NCBI GenBank assembly: GCA_016801845.1
Contig: CM028924.1
Coordinates: 10,908,825 to 10,972,824, forward strand
Direction of reading: 5' to 3'
Source: Polydactylus sextarius
Lineage: Eukaryota > Chordata > Actinopteri > Polynemidae
Length of the DNA: 64,000 nt
Shown one piece after another: positions 32,966-41,419 of the stretch. The first letter of the stretch is position 1. Each line of letters starts with the position of its first letter. The notes beneath the pieces were generated by a model that worked only from the letters and a program-made list of their open reading frames with translations, searched no databases and had not been told where the DNA came from. Made by a program: the position numbers and the translations under genes.

Positions 32966-33190
32966 TTCTTCAGAAAACTTGTGACCATGTGATATTTTGG
33001 TTTTTGTTCTTTAATAAATTAGCAAAAATGTCTACAATTCTGTGTTTTTCTGTCAATATGGGGTGCTGGGTGTACATTAATGTGGAAAAAGTGAACTTAA
33101 ATGATTTTCGCAAATGGCTGCAAACACTTAAGTCAAATGGTTTGTTTGACTTAAGTGTTTTTGATAGAACTGCAATTAGTGTAATATACT
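32966..33190 (+). mobile_element. Tc1-like 3' end fragment, terminal repeat replaced
   Basis: Same as 30277-30540 but about 55 bp with the Tc1 right end is replaced by an inverted copy of nearby DNA (see the repeat at 33123). Confidence 0.7.
33123..33162. repeat. 16-bp inverted repeat created in the duplicate
   Basis: AAACACTTAAGTCAAA and its inverse TTTGACTTAAGTGTTT flank a short loop. In the unit 1 copy (30425-30500) only the right arm exists, and the left arm position holds the Tc1 terminal repeat. Confidence 0.85.
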
Positions 33191-33534
33191 GAGCTTATTC
33201 TCATTTGTCAGATGGACATACACACATACACTCACACACACACACACGCACAAGATCTGTGTTTGTGTCCATTTTATGTTAAGCTCAGATTAATGAGCCC
33301 TACAGGCCATTAATAATACAAAGAAGTTAAAACTTGTAATCTTCACAAGAACTCAAGTTGACTAAAAAAAATCATACAAGTAGCAACAATATATGAGTTA
33401 TTACAGTTTTTATTATGCATCTTAATGGAACGGTCATTTTTGACCAGGAACATAACATTGTTTTACATTAAATGAACACAACATGAGGGTCTATGCTGAG
33501 AATAAACTAAATCAATACATGCAGTTTTTCTAAT

Positions 33535-34488
33535 TTAAAAGATTTGACTTTTAGCAGAAACAAGATTTTTACACATCACACGTATTTTGGATATATTCAG
33601 TCCGTACATCACAGGATTAAAGAGCGGTGGACATGTTAGAAAATATAATGATAAAAAGATTCGCAGCATGTTGGGTAAATGACTCATATTAAACCTGCTC
33701 TGTAAGATTTCAAAGAAACAACCAATAGAGAAGTTGAGCAGAGAAGCCAGGTGAGGTGTGCAGGTACTGACAGCTTTTCTTCTGGTTTCTTTAGATCCAG
33801 AGAGACAGATTTTAAGGATCCTGATGTAAGTGTAAAGAATTAAAATGATAAGACCTAAGATGACGGTAAACATATAAAGAAATCCATATATGTTGCTGGC
33901 ACTAGTGTCAGAACAAGCAAGTTTCACTATAGAGTAGTTGTCACAGTAAACTTTGTTAATGATGTTTCCACACAGCTGTAAAGGAGCACTGAGAGAAATC
34001 ATTACAGCAACTTCAGAAAAAGGGAAAAACCATATGACAGCTATCAGAATGGCGACCTTGTTTGACGTCATACGTGTGTTATATTGCAGTGGATGACAGA
34101 TGGCGAGATATCTGTCGTAAGACATGGCGGTTAAATTAAAAAATTGTACGTTTGCATATGTAAATAACCAGAAAATCTGTAGGAAACAGAGTGAAGCAGA
34201 AACAGTGTGAATGTCCGAGAGGATGTGAAGCAGCAGCAGTGGAAACAACCCTGTACTACCATACAGTTCATTTACAAACAGGCTGCAAAGGAACAGGTAC
34301 ATAGGTTCATGTAAGTTTCTGTTCACACAGATGATCACTATCAGCAGCAAGTTGGCAAAGATTATTATTATATATAACAACAAGACAATCAAGAAACAGA
34401 AATATTTAAAATATCCAGTGTCAAAGTAGGCAGCCAGAATAAAATATGAACCATGTGTAGAGTTCATCATTATCTTCCTGTGGTCCAT
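33535..34488 (-). CDS. Olfactory receptor (OR-10), duplicate of OR-9
   Basis: Odorant receptor, 317 residues, the tandem copy of OR-9 with the same start (MDHRKIMMNS) and tail (VSAKSQIF). MSYDRYLAIC at 122-131, KAVSTCTPHL near 238, NPVMYGL near 291. Differences: FWLFTYANVQFFNLTAMSYDRY in TM3 where OR-9 has FCLFTYANVQFCNLTIMSYDRY, WFFPFSEV in TM4, and SASNIYGFLYMFTVI in TM5. The TM3 Trp and the FPF of TM4 are shared with all genes of the 3.6 kb array. AATAAA on the minus strand at 33409-33414. Confidence 0.95.
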   Translation of the reverse strand: MDHRKIMMNSTHGSYFILAAYFDTGYFKYFCFLIVLLLYIIIIFANLLLIVIICVNRNLHEPMYLFLCSLFVNELYGSTGLFPLLLLHILSDIHTVSASLCFLQIFWLFTYANVQFFNLTAMSYDRYLAICHPLQYNTRMTSNKVAILIAVIWFFPFSEVAVMISLSAPLQLCGNIINKVYCDNYSIVKLACSDTSASNIYGFLYMFTVILGLIILILYTYIRILKICLSGSKETRRKAVSTCTPHLASLLNFSIGCFFEILQSRFNMSHLPNMLRIFLSLYFLTCPPLFNPVMYGLNISKIRVMCKNLVSAKSQIF

Positions 34489-34724
34489 GTCAGATGAACA
34501 TTTTACTGTGGGTTGTTAAATTATCATCAAGTCTTGGATCAACAGCATCATTAAAAAAATATAATATTCATTCTGCTCACAGTTAAAACATGAAATCAAA
34601 AGTGACTGATCAGGTTAAGTTGATGGTGATAGTATACTATAATAATAGTAGAGATAATATGATGTTTATCTGAAAAACAGATGATGAGTCCGGACGTTCA
34701 CCTGCTGACTCCTCCCAGAACTGC

Positions 34725-34783
34725 AGCTCTGTTTCAGCTCCTTTTAACCTTCACACTGCAGCAACTTGACGTCATAATCATCA
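34725..34783 (-). promoter_or_regulatory. Putative OR-10 proximal promoter
   Basis: Identical arrangement to OR-9: TGACGTCA, 17 bp, GTGAAGGTTAAAAGGAGCTG on the minus strand. Confidence 0.55.
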
Positions 34784-35776
34784 TCATTATCCTCACTACC
34801 ACAGGAAACAGACACAACTGTCAGACTGTCAGCTTATTGCATATTGAATATTAATAATGGCCTTCTGTGTGTCAACATATCAGATATGTCTTCATACAGA
34901 AGTCTAAACTAATCTACCAGGTCCGTCCAGTTCAGACCACGGCGCACCAATTTGGCACACAGAAGACTGTGCGGGACAGGAAGTTGTGCACAGAAACAAA
35001 ATAAAACATCTGGTTATTTTTCAAATTAAAATGAACCGTGTTCACGGCGGATCATATTTACGTGCTCTACACTTTGAAAATGTGATAATGGGGCGGAAGC
35101 AGACCTGAAGTCAATGTTTTCAGACATCATTTTACCCCACTGACACAATATAGAAACTACACGCTGTCATATCGCACAACTGTACATAAAGTCACGAGAT
35201 CTCATGATGCCAGCCACAGCCACAACGCAAGCATTCTGCATTCAGTGTAAATCTGGAGTAAGACAAAGCAGCAGAAACTAAGTTTCACTGTGCTAGTTAT
35301 ATTAATGATATAGTTATCAGTAGACTCAGGGGCGCTGCCAGGAATTCTGGACCCTATGGAAGGATATGACAATGGGCCCCTAACATAATATGTTGATATT
35401 ATATTTTAACTTTTTTTTTTTTTTTTGGCCCCTATCAGTCTGGGGTCCTTGGATCTCCCACTGGATGTAGAATGAGCGGCAGTAAACTATATTTATCATT
35501 TCAGATGCACAGTCCTGCTTCAACAGATATTTTGATAAAAGTAATTTAGAAGTAATGCAGAAGTAATGTAACGCATTATATTTTAGAGGCAGTAATATTA
35601 TAATGTAACTAATTACTTTGAAATAATAGCAAATAGTAATCTATAATGTATTACATTTTGAAAGTAACTTGTCCAACACCGTTTAACATACAGTATAATA
35701 AGCTAAAAGTCTGATGATCATGTCAGTTTCCTGTGATAGTGACAACGATGATCATGATGATGATAATGATGATGAT

Positions 35777-35830
35777 TATGACGTCAAGCTGCTGCAGTGT
35801 GAAGGTTAAAAGGAGCTGAAACAGAGCTGC
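35777..35830 (+). promoter_or_regulatory. Putative OR-11 proximal promoter
   Basis: ATTATGACGTCAAG at 35776-35789, GTGAAGGTTAAAAGGAGCTG at 35799-35818, after a GAT-rich stretch. The ATG is about 255 bp downstream. A possible 5' UTR intron follows: GTGAGT at 35925, AACCCACAG ending 36054. Confidence 0.55.
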
Positions 35831-36071
35831 AGTTCTGAGAGGAGTCACCAGGTGAACATCAGGCCTCATCATCTGTTTTTCAGATAAACTCTCTCTACTA
35901 ACATTATATTATACTATCACCACAGTGAGTAGTTAATCTGATTGGTCACTTTCATGGTTTAACTGTGAGCAGAATGAATGTTATTTGTTTTTAATGATGC
36001 TGCTGATCCAAAACACAGACGTACAAGACTTGATGATAATTTAACAACCCACAGTAAAATGTTCATCTGAC

Positions 36072-37016
36072 ATGGACCACAGGAAGATCACAATGAACAC
36101 TACACATGGTTCATATTTTATTCTGGCTGCCTACTTTGACACTGGATATTTCAAATATTTCTGTTTCATAATCGTCTTGTTGTTATATATAATAATAATC
36201 TTTGCCAACATGCTGTTGATAGTGATCATTTGTTTGAACAGAAACTTACATGAACCTATGTACCTGTTCCTTTGCAGCCTGTTTGTAAATGAACTGTATG
36301 GTAGTACAGGGTTGTTCCCACTGCTGCTGCTTCACATCCTCTCTGACATTCACACTGTTTCTGCTTCACTCTGTTTCCTGCAGATTTTCTGGTTATTTAC
36401 ATATGCAAACATACAGTTTTGCAACTTAACCATCATGTCTTACGACAGATATCTCGCCATCTGTCATCCTCTGCAATATAATACACGTATGACGTCAAAC
36501 AAGGTCGCCATTCTGATAGCTGTCATATGGTTTTTCCCTTTTTCTGAAGTTGCTGTAATGGTTTCTCTCAGTGCTCCTTTACAGCTGTGTGGAAACATCA
36601 TTAACAAAGTTTACTGTGACAACTACTCTATAGTGAAACTTGCTTGTTCTGATATAACTGTCAACAACGTCTATGGACTCGTTTACTCATTCATTATAAT
36701 AGGTTGTGTCGTATTTGTGACCTTTTACACGTACATCAAGATCCTCAAAGTGTGTTTCAGTGGATGTAAACAGACCAGACAGAAAGCTATCAGCACCTGC
36801 ACACCTCACCTGGCTTCTCTGCTAAACTTTTGCATCGGTGGTTTCTTTGAAGTGACGCAGAGCAGGTTTAATATGAACCGTTTACCCAACATCCTGCGGA
36901 TATTTCTGTCTCTGTACTGGTTGACATGTCAGCCGCTTCTCAATCCCATTCTGTATGGTCTGAATTTATCCAAAATACGCATAATATGTAAAAGTCTTGT
37001 CTTTGGGAAAATGTAA
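36072..37016 (+). CDS. Olfactory receptor (OR-11), plus gene of array unit 1
   Basis: Odorant receptor, 314 residues, MDHRKITMNTTHGSYF start with NTT glycosylation site. Residues 1 to about 193 (to LACSD) match the minus-strand genes OR-9, 10 and 12 almost word for word. After that the sequence switches to another type: ITVNNVYGLVYSFIIIGCVV in TM5, SGCKQTRQKAIS in IL3, NFCIGGFFEVTQSRFNMNRL, NPILYGL and tail CKSLVFGKM. MSYDRYLAIC at 122-131. Unique changes: CLNRNLHEP and IQFCNL. A polyadenylation signal ATTAAA lies at 37055-37060. Confidence 0.95.
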   Translation: MDHRKITMNTTHGSYFILAAYFDTGYFKYFCFIIVLLLYIIIIFANMLLIVIICLNRNLHEPMYLFLCSLFVNELYGSTGLFPLLLLHILSDIHTVSASLCFLQIFWLFTYANIQFCNLTIMSYDRYLAICHPLQYNTRMTSNKVAILIAVIWFFPFSEVAVMVSLSAPLQLCGNIINKVYCDNYSIVKLACSDITVNNVYGLVYSFIIIGCVVFVTFYTYIKILKVCFSGCKQTRQKAISTCTPHLASLLNFCIGGFFEVTQSRFNMNRLPNILRIFLSLYWLTCQPLLNPILYGLNLSKIRIICKSLVFGKM

Positions 37017-37815
37017 ACTCATAATAAGTCATGTTGATTTTTATTAATGTCAACATTAAAGACTCAAAAAATGTGCACAAATGTCTCTGTATCGTTTTTA
37101 TTCAAACTTTATTTTAACTCAAGAACTCAAGAAATACAATGAGAGACCTAAGTAACATAAAAAGTTACTATAATTAAAGTCAAAGGAGGAAAATAATAAG
37201 TTCATCTGTTTTAAACCAGAACATCTTATGATGAAGTGTGAGAGGAGAATAAGAGATGGAACATCATGAGAAATATTTACTTGTACCGATATAAAGCAAT
37301 TGCTGATCTGCATTTAAAAGGTAGATATTTGGAGATGTGTTTCACTTTGTGTAACTGAAGTCAAAGTCTTGTCCATAATCTAAATACGATGACTGGATAA
37401 CTGGACCTGATATTACTGCAGGACCCTCAGGAGCTGAAGTCCTCACAGCACATGCAAACTCCCTACAACAGGGTCCATCAGGGGTCTTATAGGGTTACTG
37501 CAGGTCCTGAAGCCTCTGCTATGAGCAGTCCAGTCTATATAACCAAATCTGGCACAAGGTTAAACACTTTCACACTTTGGGTGTTGTCCTCCATTAAATT
37601 TTTTCATCACAAATCATGTTTGTGATTTTTGTAGACAGGACTTCAAGTGCTCTTCCAGTACTCTGGAATAAATTTTCCTCTGTTGGATTTGTAGGATGGT
37701 ACCCAGATAATTGGAGCAAACCTTCTGGTTATGAAAACAGAACTACTTTGCCAGCACTATCCCTGATATAACACTGAAGAGCAGTGTCAAGAGGGACAAC
37801 CCAATGATTTCTACA

Positions 37816-38760
37816 TTATTTTAGCACTTCTACCAGAAATATAACCGTCAAATAAATTTTATATATATTCAGTCCGTACATCACAGGACTGAAGAGCGGT
37901 GGACATGTTAGAAAATATAATGATAAAAAGATTTGCAGCATGTTGGGTAAATGACTCATATTAAACCTACTCTGTAAGATTTCAAAGTAACAACCAATAG
38001 AGAAGTTGAGCAGAGAAGCCAGGTGAGGTGTGCAGGTACTGACAGCTTTTCTTCTGGTTTCTTTAGATCCAGAGAGACAGATTTTAAGGATCCTGATGTC
38101 AGTGTAAAGAATTAAAATGATAAGACCTAAGATGACGGTAAACATATGAAGAAATCCATATATGTTGTTGGCACTAGTGTCAGAACAAGCAAGTTTCACT
38201 ATAGAGTAGTTGTCACAGTAAACTTTGTTAATGATGTTTCCACACAGCTGTAAAGGAGCACTGAGAGAAACCATTACAGCAACTTCAGAAAAAGGGAAAA
38301 ACCATATGACAGCTATCAGAATGGCGACCTTGTTTGACGTCATACGTGTGTTATATTGCAGAGGATGACAGATGGCGAGATATCTGTCGTAAGACATGAT
38401 GGTTAAGTTGCAAAATTGTACGTTTGCATATGTAAATAACCAGAAAATCTGCAGGAAACAGAGTGAAGCAGAAACTGTGTGAATGTCAGAGAGGATGTGA
38501 AGCAGCAGCAGTGGGAACAACCCTGTACTACCATACAGTTCATTTACAAACAGGCTGCAAAGGAACAGGTACATAGGTTCATGTAAGTTTCTGTTCACAC
38601 AGATGATCACTATCAACATCAAGTTGGCACAGATTATTATTATATATAACAACAAGACAATCAAGAAACAGAAATATTTAAAATATCCAGTGTCAAAGAA
38701 GGCAGCCAGAATAAAATATGAACCATGTGTAGAGTTCATCATTATCTTCCTGTGGTCCAT
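37816..38760 (-). CDS. Olfactory receptor (OR-12), minus gene of unit 1, altered tail and no promoter module
   Basis: 314-residue OR frame, open throughout. N-terminal part as in OR-10; C-terminal part as in OR-9 and OR-10 (SANNIYGFLHMFTVILG, SGSKETRRKAVS) up to VMYGLNI. After that the OR tail is replaced by YKIYLTVIFLVEVLK, read from DNA that is flanking sequence in unit 4 (48640-48668). It has SPVMY in place of NPVMY, and LYTDIRI in place of LYTYIRI. Upstream homology with OR-9 stops at about 38940, before the promoter. MSYDRYLAIC at 122-131 is intact. It may be poorly expressed or impaired, though the frame is kept in three copies. Confidence 0.88.
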   Translation of the reverse strand: MDHRKIMMNSTHGSYFILAAFFDTGYFKYFCFLIVLLLYIIIICANLMLIVIICVNRNLHEPMYLFLCSLFVNELYGSTGLFPLLLLHILSDIHTVSASLCFLQIFWLFTYANVQFCNLTIMSYDRYLAICHPLQYNTRMTSNKVAILIAVIWFFPFSEVAVMVSLSAPLQLCGNIINKVYCDNYSIVKLACSDTSANNIYGFLHMFTVILGLIILILYTDIRILKICLSGSKETRRKAVSTCTPHLASLLNFSIGCYFEILQSRFNMSHLPNMLQIFLSLYFLTCPPLFSPVMYGLNIYKIYLTVIFLVEVLK

Positions 38761-38946
38761 GTCAGATGAACATTTTACTGTGGGTTGTTAAATTTTCATC
38801 AAGTCTTGGATCAACAGCATCATTAAAAACAAATAATATATATTCTGCTCACAGTTAAAACATGAAATCAAAAGTGACTGATCAGGTTAACTTGATGGTG
38901 ATAGTATACTATAATAATAGTAGAGATAATATGATGTTTGATGTTT

Positions 38947-38989
38947 GGGCCCATTGTCATATCCTATCGAAGGATATGACAATGGGCCC
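38947..38989. repeat. Junction palindrome, units 1/2
   Basis: GGGCCCATTGTCATATCCT, 5-bp loop ATCGA, then the exact inverse: 19-bp arms without mismatch. It sits at the join between the minus gene's upstream flank and the next unit. Confidence 0.95.
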
Positions 38990-39379
38990 CTAGCATAATA
39001 TGTTGATATAATATTCTGATAATTTTTTTTGTCCCCTATCAGTCTGGGGTCCTTGGATCTCCCACTGGATGTAGAATGAGCGGCAGTAAACTATATTTAT
39101 CATTTCAGATGCACAGTCCTGCTTCAACAGATATTTTGATAAAAGTAACTCAGAAGTAATGCAGAAGTAATGTAACGCATTATATTTTAGAGGCAGTAAT
39201 ATTATAATGTAACTAATTACTTTGAAATAATAGCAAATAGTAATCTATAATGTATTACATTTTGAAAGTAACTTGTCCAACACCGTTTAACATACAGTAT
39301 AATAAGCTAAAAGTCTGATGATCATGTCAGTTTCCTGTGATAATGACAATGATGATCATGATGATGATAATGATGATGA

Positions 39380-39435
39380 TTATGACGTCAAGCTGCTGCA
39401 GTGTGAAGGTTAAAAGGAGCTGAAACAGAGCTGCA
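39380..39435 (+). promoter_or_regulatory. Putative OR-13 proximal promoter
   Basis: ATTATGACGTCAAG then GTGAAGGTTAAAAGGAGCTG, as for OR-11. Confidence 0.55.
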
Positions 39436-39675
39436 GTTCTGAGAGGAGTCATCAGGTGAACATCAGGCCTCATCATCTGTTTTTCAGATAAACTCTCTCT
39501 ACTAACATTATATTATACTATCACCACAGTGAGTAGTTAATCTGATTGGTCACTTTCATGGTTTAACTGTGAGCAGAATGAATGTTATTTGTTTTTAATG
39601 ATGCTGCTGATCCAAAACACAGACGTACAAGACTTGATGATAATTTAACAACCCACAGTAAAATGTTCATCTGAC

Positions 39676-40620
39676 ATGGACCACAGGAAGATCACAATGA
39701 ACTCTACACATGGTTCATATTTTATTCTGGCTGCCTACTTTGACACTGGATATTTTAAATATTTCTGTTTCTTGATTGTCTTGTTGTTATATATAATAAT
39801 AATCTGTGCCAACTTGCTGCTGATAGTGATCATCTGTGTGAACAGAAACTTACATGAACCTATGTACCTGTTCCTTTGCAGCCTGTTTGTAAATGAACTG
39901 TATGGTAGTACAGGGTTGTTCCCACTGCTGCTGCTTCACATCCTCTCTGACATTCACACTGTTTCTGCTTCACTCTGTTTCCTGCAGATTTTCTGGTTAT
40001 TTACATATGCAAACGTACAACTGTGCAACTTAACCATCATGTCTTACGACAGATATCTCGCCATCTGTCATCCTCTGCAATATAACACACGTATGACGTC
40101 AAACAAGGTCGCCATTCTGATAGCTGTCATATGGTTTTTCCCTTTTTCTGAAGTTGCTGTAATGGTTTCTCTCAGTGCTCCTTTGCAGCTTTGTGGAAAC
40201 ATCATTAACAAAGTTTACTGTGACAACTACTCTATAGTGAAACTTGCTTGTTCTGATGTAACTGTCAACAACGTCTATGGACTCGTTTACACATTCATTA
40301 TAATAGGTTGTGTCGTATTTGTGACCTTTTACACGTACATCAAGATCCTCAAAGTGTGTTTCAGTGGATGTAAACAGACCAGACAGAAAGCTATCAGCAC
40401 CTGCACACCTCACCTGGCTTCTCTGCTAAACTTTTGCATCGGTGGTTTCTTTGAAGTGACGCAGAGCAGGTTTAATATGAACCGTTTACCCAATATGCTG
40501 CGGATATTTCTGTCTCTGTACTGGTTGACATGTCAGCCACTTCTGAATCCCATTCTGTATGGTCTGAATTTATCCAAAATACGCATAATATGTAAAAGTA
40601 TTGTCTTTGGGAAAATGTAA
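39676..40620 (+). CDS. Olfactory receptor (OR-13), plus gene of array unit 2
   Basis: Odorant receptor, 314 residues, MDHRKITMNSTHGSYF. Same plan as OR-11: N-terminal two thirds common to both strands, C-terminal third plus-specific (VTVNNVYGLVYTFIIIG, NPILYGL, CKSIVFGKM). Distinguishing words are ICANLLL in TM1 and VQLCNL in TM3. MSYDRYLAIC at 122-131. ATTAAA at 40659-40664. Confidence 0.95.
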   Translation: MDHRKITMNSTHGSYFILAAYFDTGYFKYFCFLIVLLLYIIIICANLLLIVIICVNRNLHEPMYLFLCSLFVNELYGSTGLFPLLLLHILSDIHTVSASLCFLQIFWLFTYANVQLCNLTIMSYDRYLAICHPLQYNTRMTSNKVAILIAVIWFFPFSEVAVMVSLSAPLQLCGNIINKVYCDNYSIVKLACSDVTVNNVYGLVYTFIIIGCVVFVTFYTYIKILKVCFSGCKQTRQKAISTCTPHLASLLNFCIGGFFEVTQSRFNMNRLPNMLRIFLSLYWLTCQPLLNPILYGLNLSKIRIICKSIVFGKM

Positions 40621-41419
40621 ACTCATAATAAGTCATGTTGATTTTTATTAATGTCAACATTAAAGACTCAAAAAATGTGCACAAATGTCTCTGTATCGTT
40701 TTTATTCAAACTTTATTTTAACTCAAGAACTCAAGAAATACAATGAGAGACCTAAGTAACATAAAAAGTTACTATAATTAAAGTCAAAGGAGGAAAATAA
40801 TAAGTTCATCTGTTTTAAACCAGAACATCTTATGATGAAGTGTGAGAGGAGAATAAGAGATGGAACATCAGGAGAAATATTTACTTGTACTGATATAGAG
40901 CAATTGCTGATCTGCATTTAAAAGGTAGATATTTGGAGATGTGTTTCACTTTGTGTAACTGAAGTCAAAGTCTTGTCCATAATCTAAATACGATGACTGG
41001 ATAACTGGACCTGATATTACTGCAGGACCCTCAGGAGCTGAAGTCCTCACAGCACATGCAAACTCCCTACAACAGGGTCCATCAGGGGTCTTATAGGGTT
41101 ACTGCAGGTCCTGAAGCGTCTGCTATGAGCAGTCCAGTCTATATAACCAAATCTGGCACAAGGTTAAACACTTTCACACTTTGGGTGTTGTCCTCCATTA
41201 AATTTTTTCATCACAAATCATGTTTGTGATTTTTGTAGACAGGACTTCAAGTGCTCTTCCAGTACTCTGGAATAAATTTTCCTCTGTTGGATTTGTAGGA
41301 TGGTACCCAGATAATTGGAGCAAACCTTCTGGTTATGAAAACAGAACTACTTTGACAGCACTATCCCTGATATAACACTAAAGATCAGTGTCAAGAGGGA
41401 CAACCCAATGATTTCTACA

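Larger units (their letters stand above)
32554..35213. repeat. Tandem duplication D, unit 2 (contains OR-10)
   Basis: Repeats unit 1 from the LINE middle through OR-10 and its upstream flank. About 830 bp of unit 1 (29445-30276: LINE 3' end, spacer, transposase tail) is absent, replaced by about ten bases of filler near 32960. Past 35213 the copies differ. Confidence 0.85.
35353..38946. repeat. 3.6 kb tandem array, unit 1 (OR-11 plus, OR-12 minus)
   Basis: The unit runs from AAGGATATGACAATGGGCCC through a plus-strand OR, an 800-bp spacer and a tail-to-tail minus-strand OR to the text GATAATATGATGTTT. Equivalent points are 3592-3616 bp apart: plus genes start at 36072, 39676, 43268 and 46884, minus genes at 38760, 42364 and 45967. 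Unit 1 has only one arm of the junction palindrome, so its left edge is the original flank. The spacer 37017-37815 holds no gene. Confidence 0.92.

Noticed and set aside
37119..37313. 64-codon minus frame repeated four times in the array spacer (also 40723, 44315, 47931)
   Set aside because: It recurs only because the unit was copied; no domain, and it sits in the 3' flank of an OR. No evidence of a protein.
38947..38989. Palindrome as a transcription terminator or CRISPR-like repeat
   Set aside because: Only at the tandem junctions at 3.6 kb spacing in a vertebrate genome; better explained as a rearrangement scar.
40099..40413. Antisense frames inside OR genes (also 43775, 47391, 15120, 55363, 57900)
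   Set aside because: Shadows of conserved OR coding sequence on the other strand.
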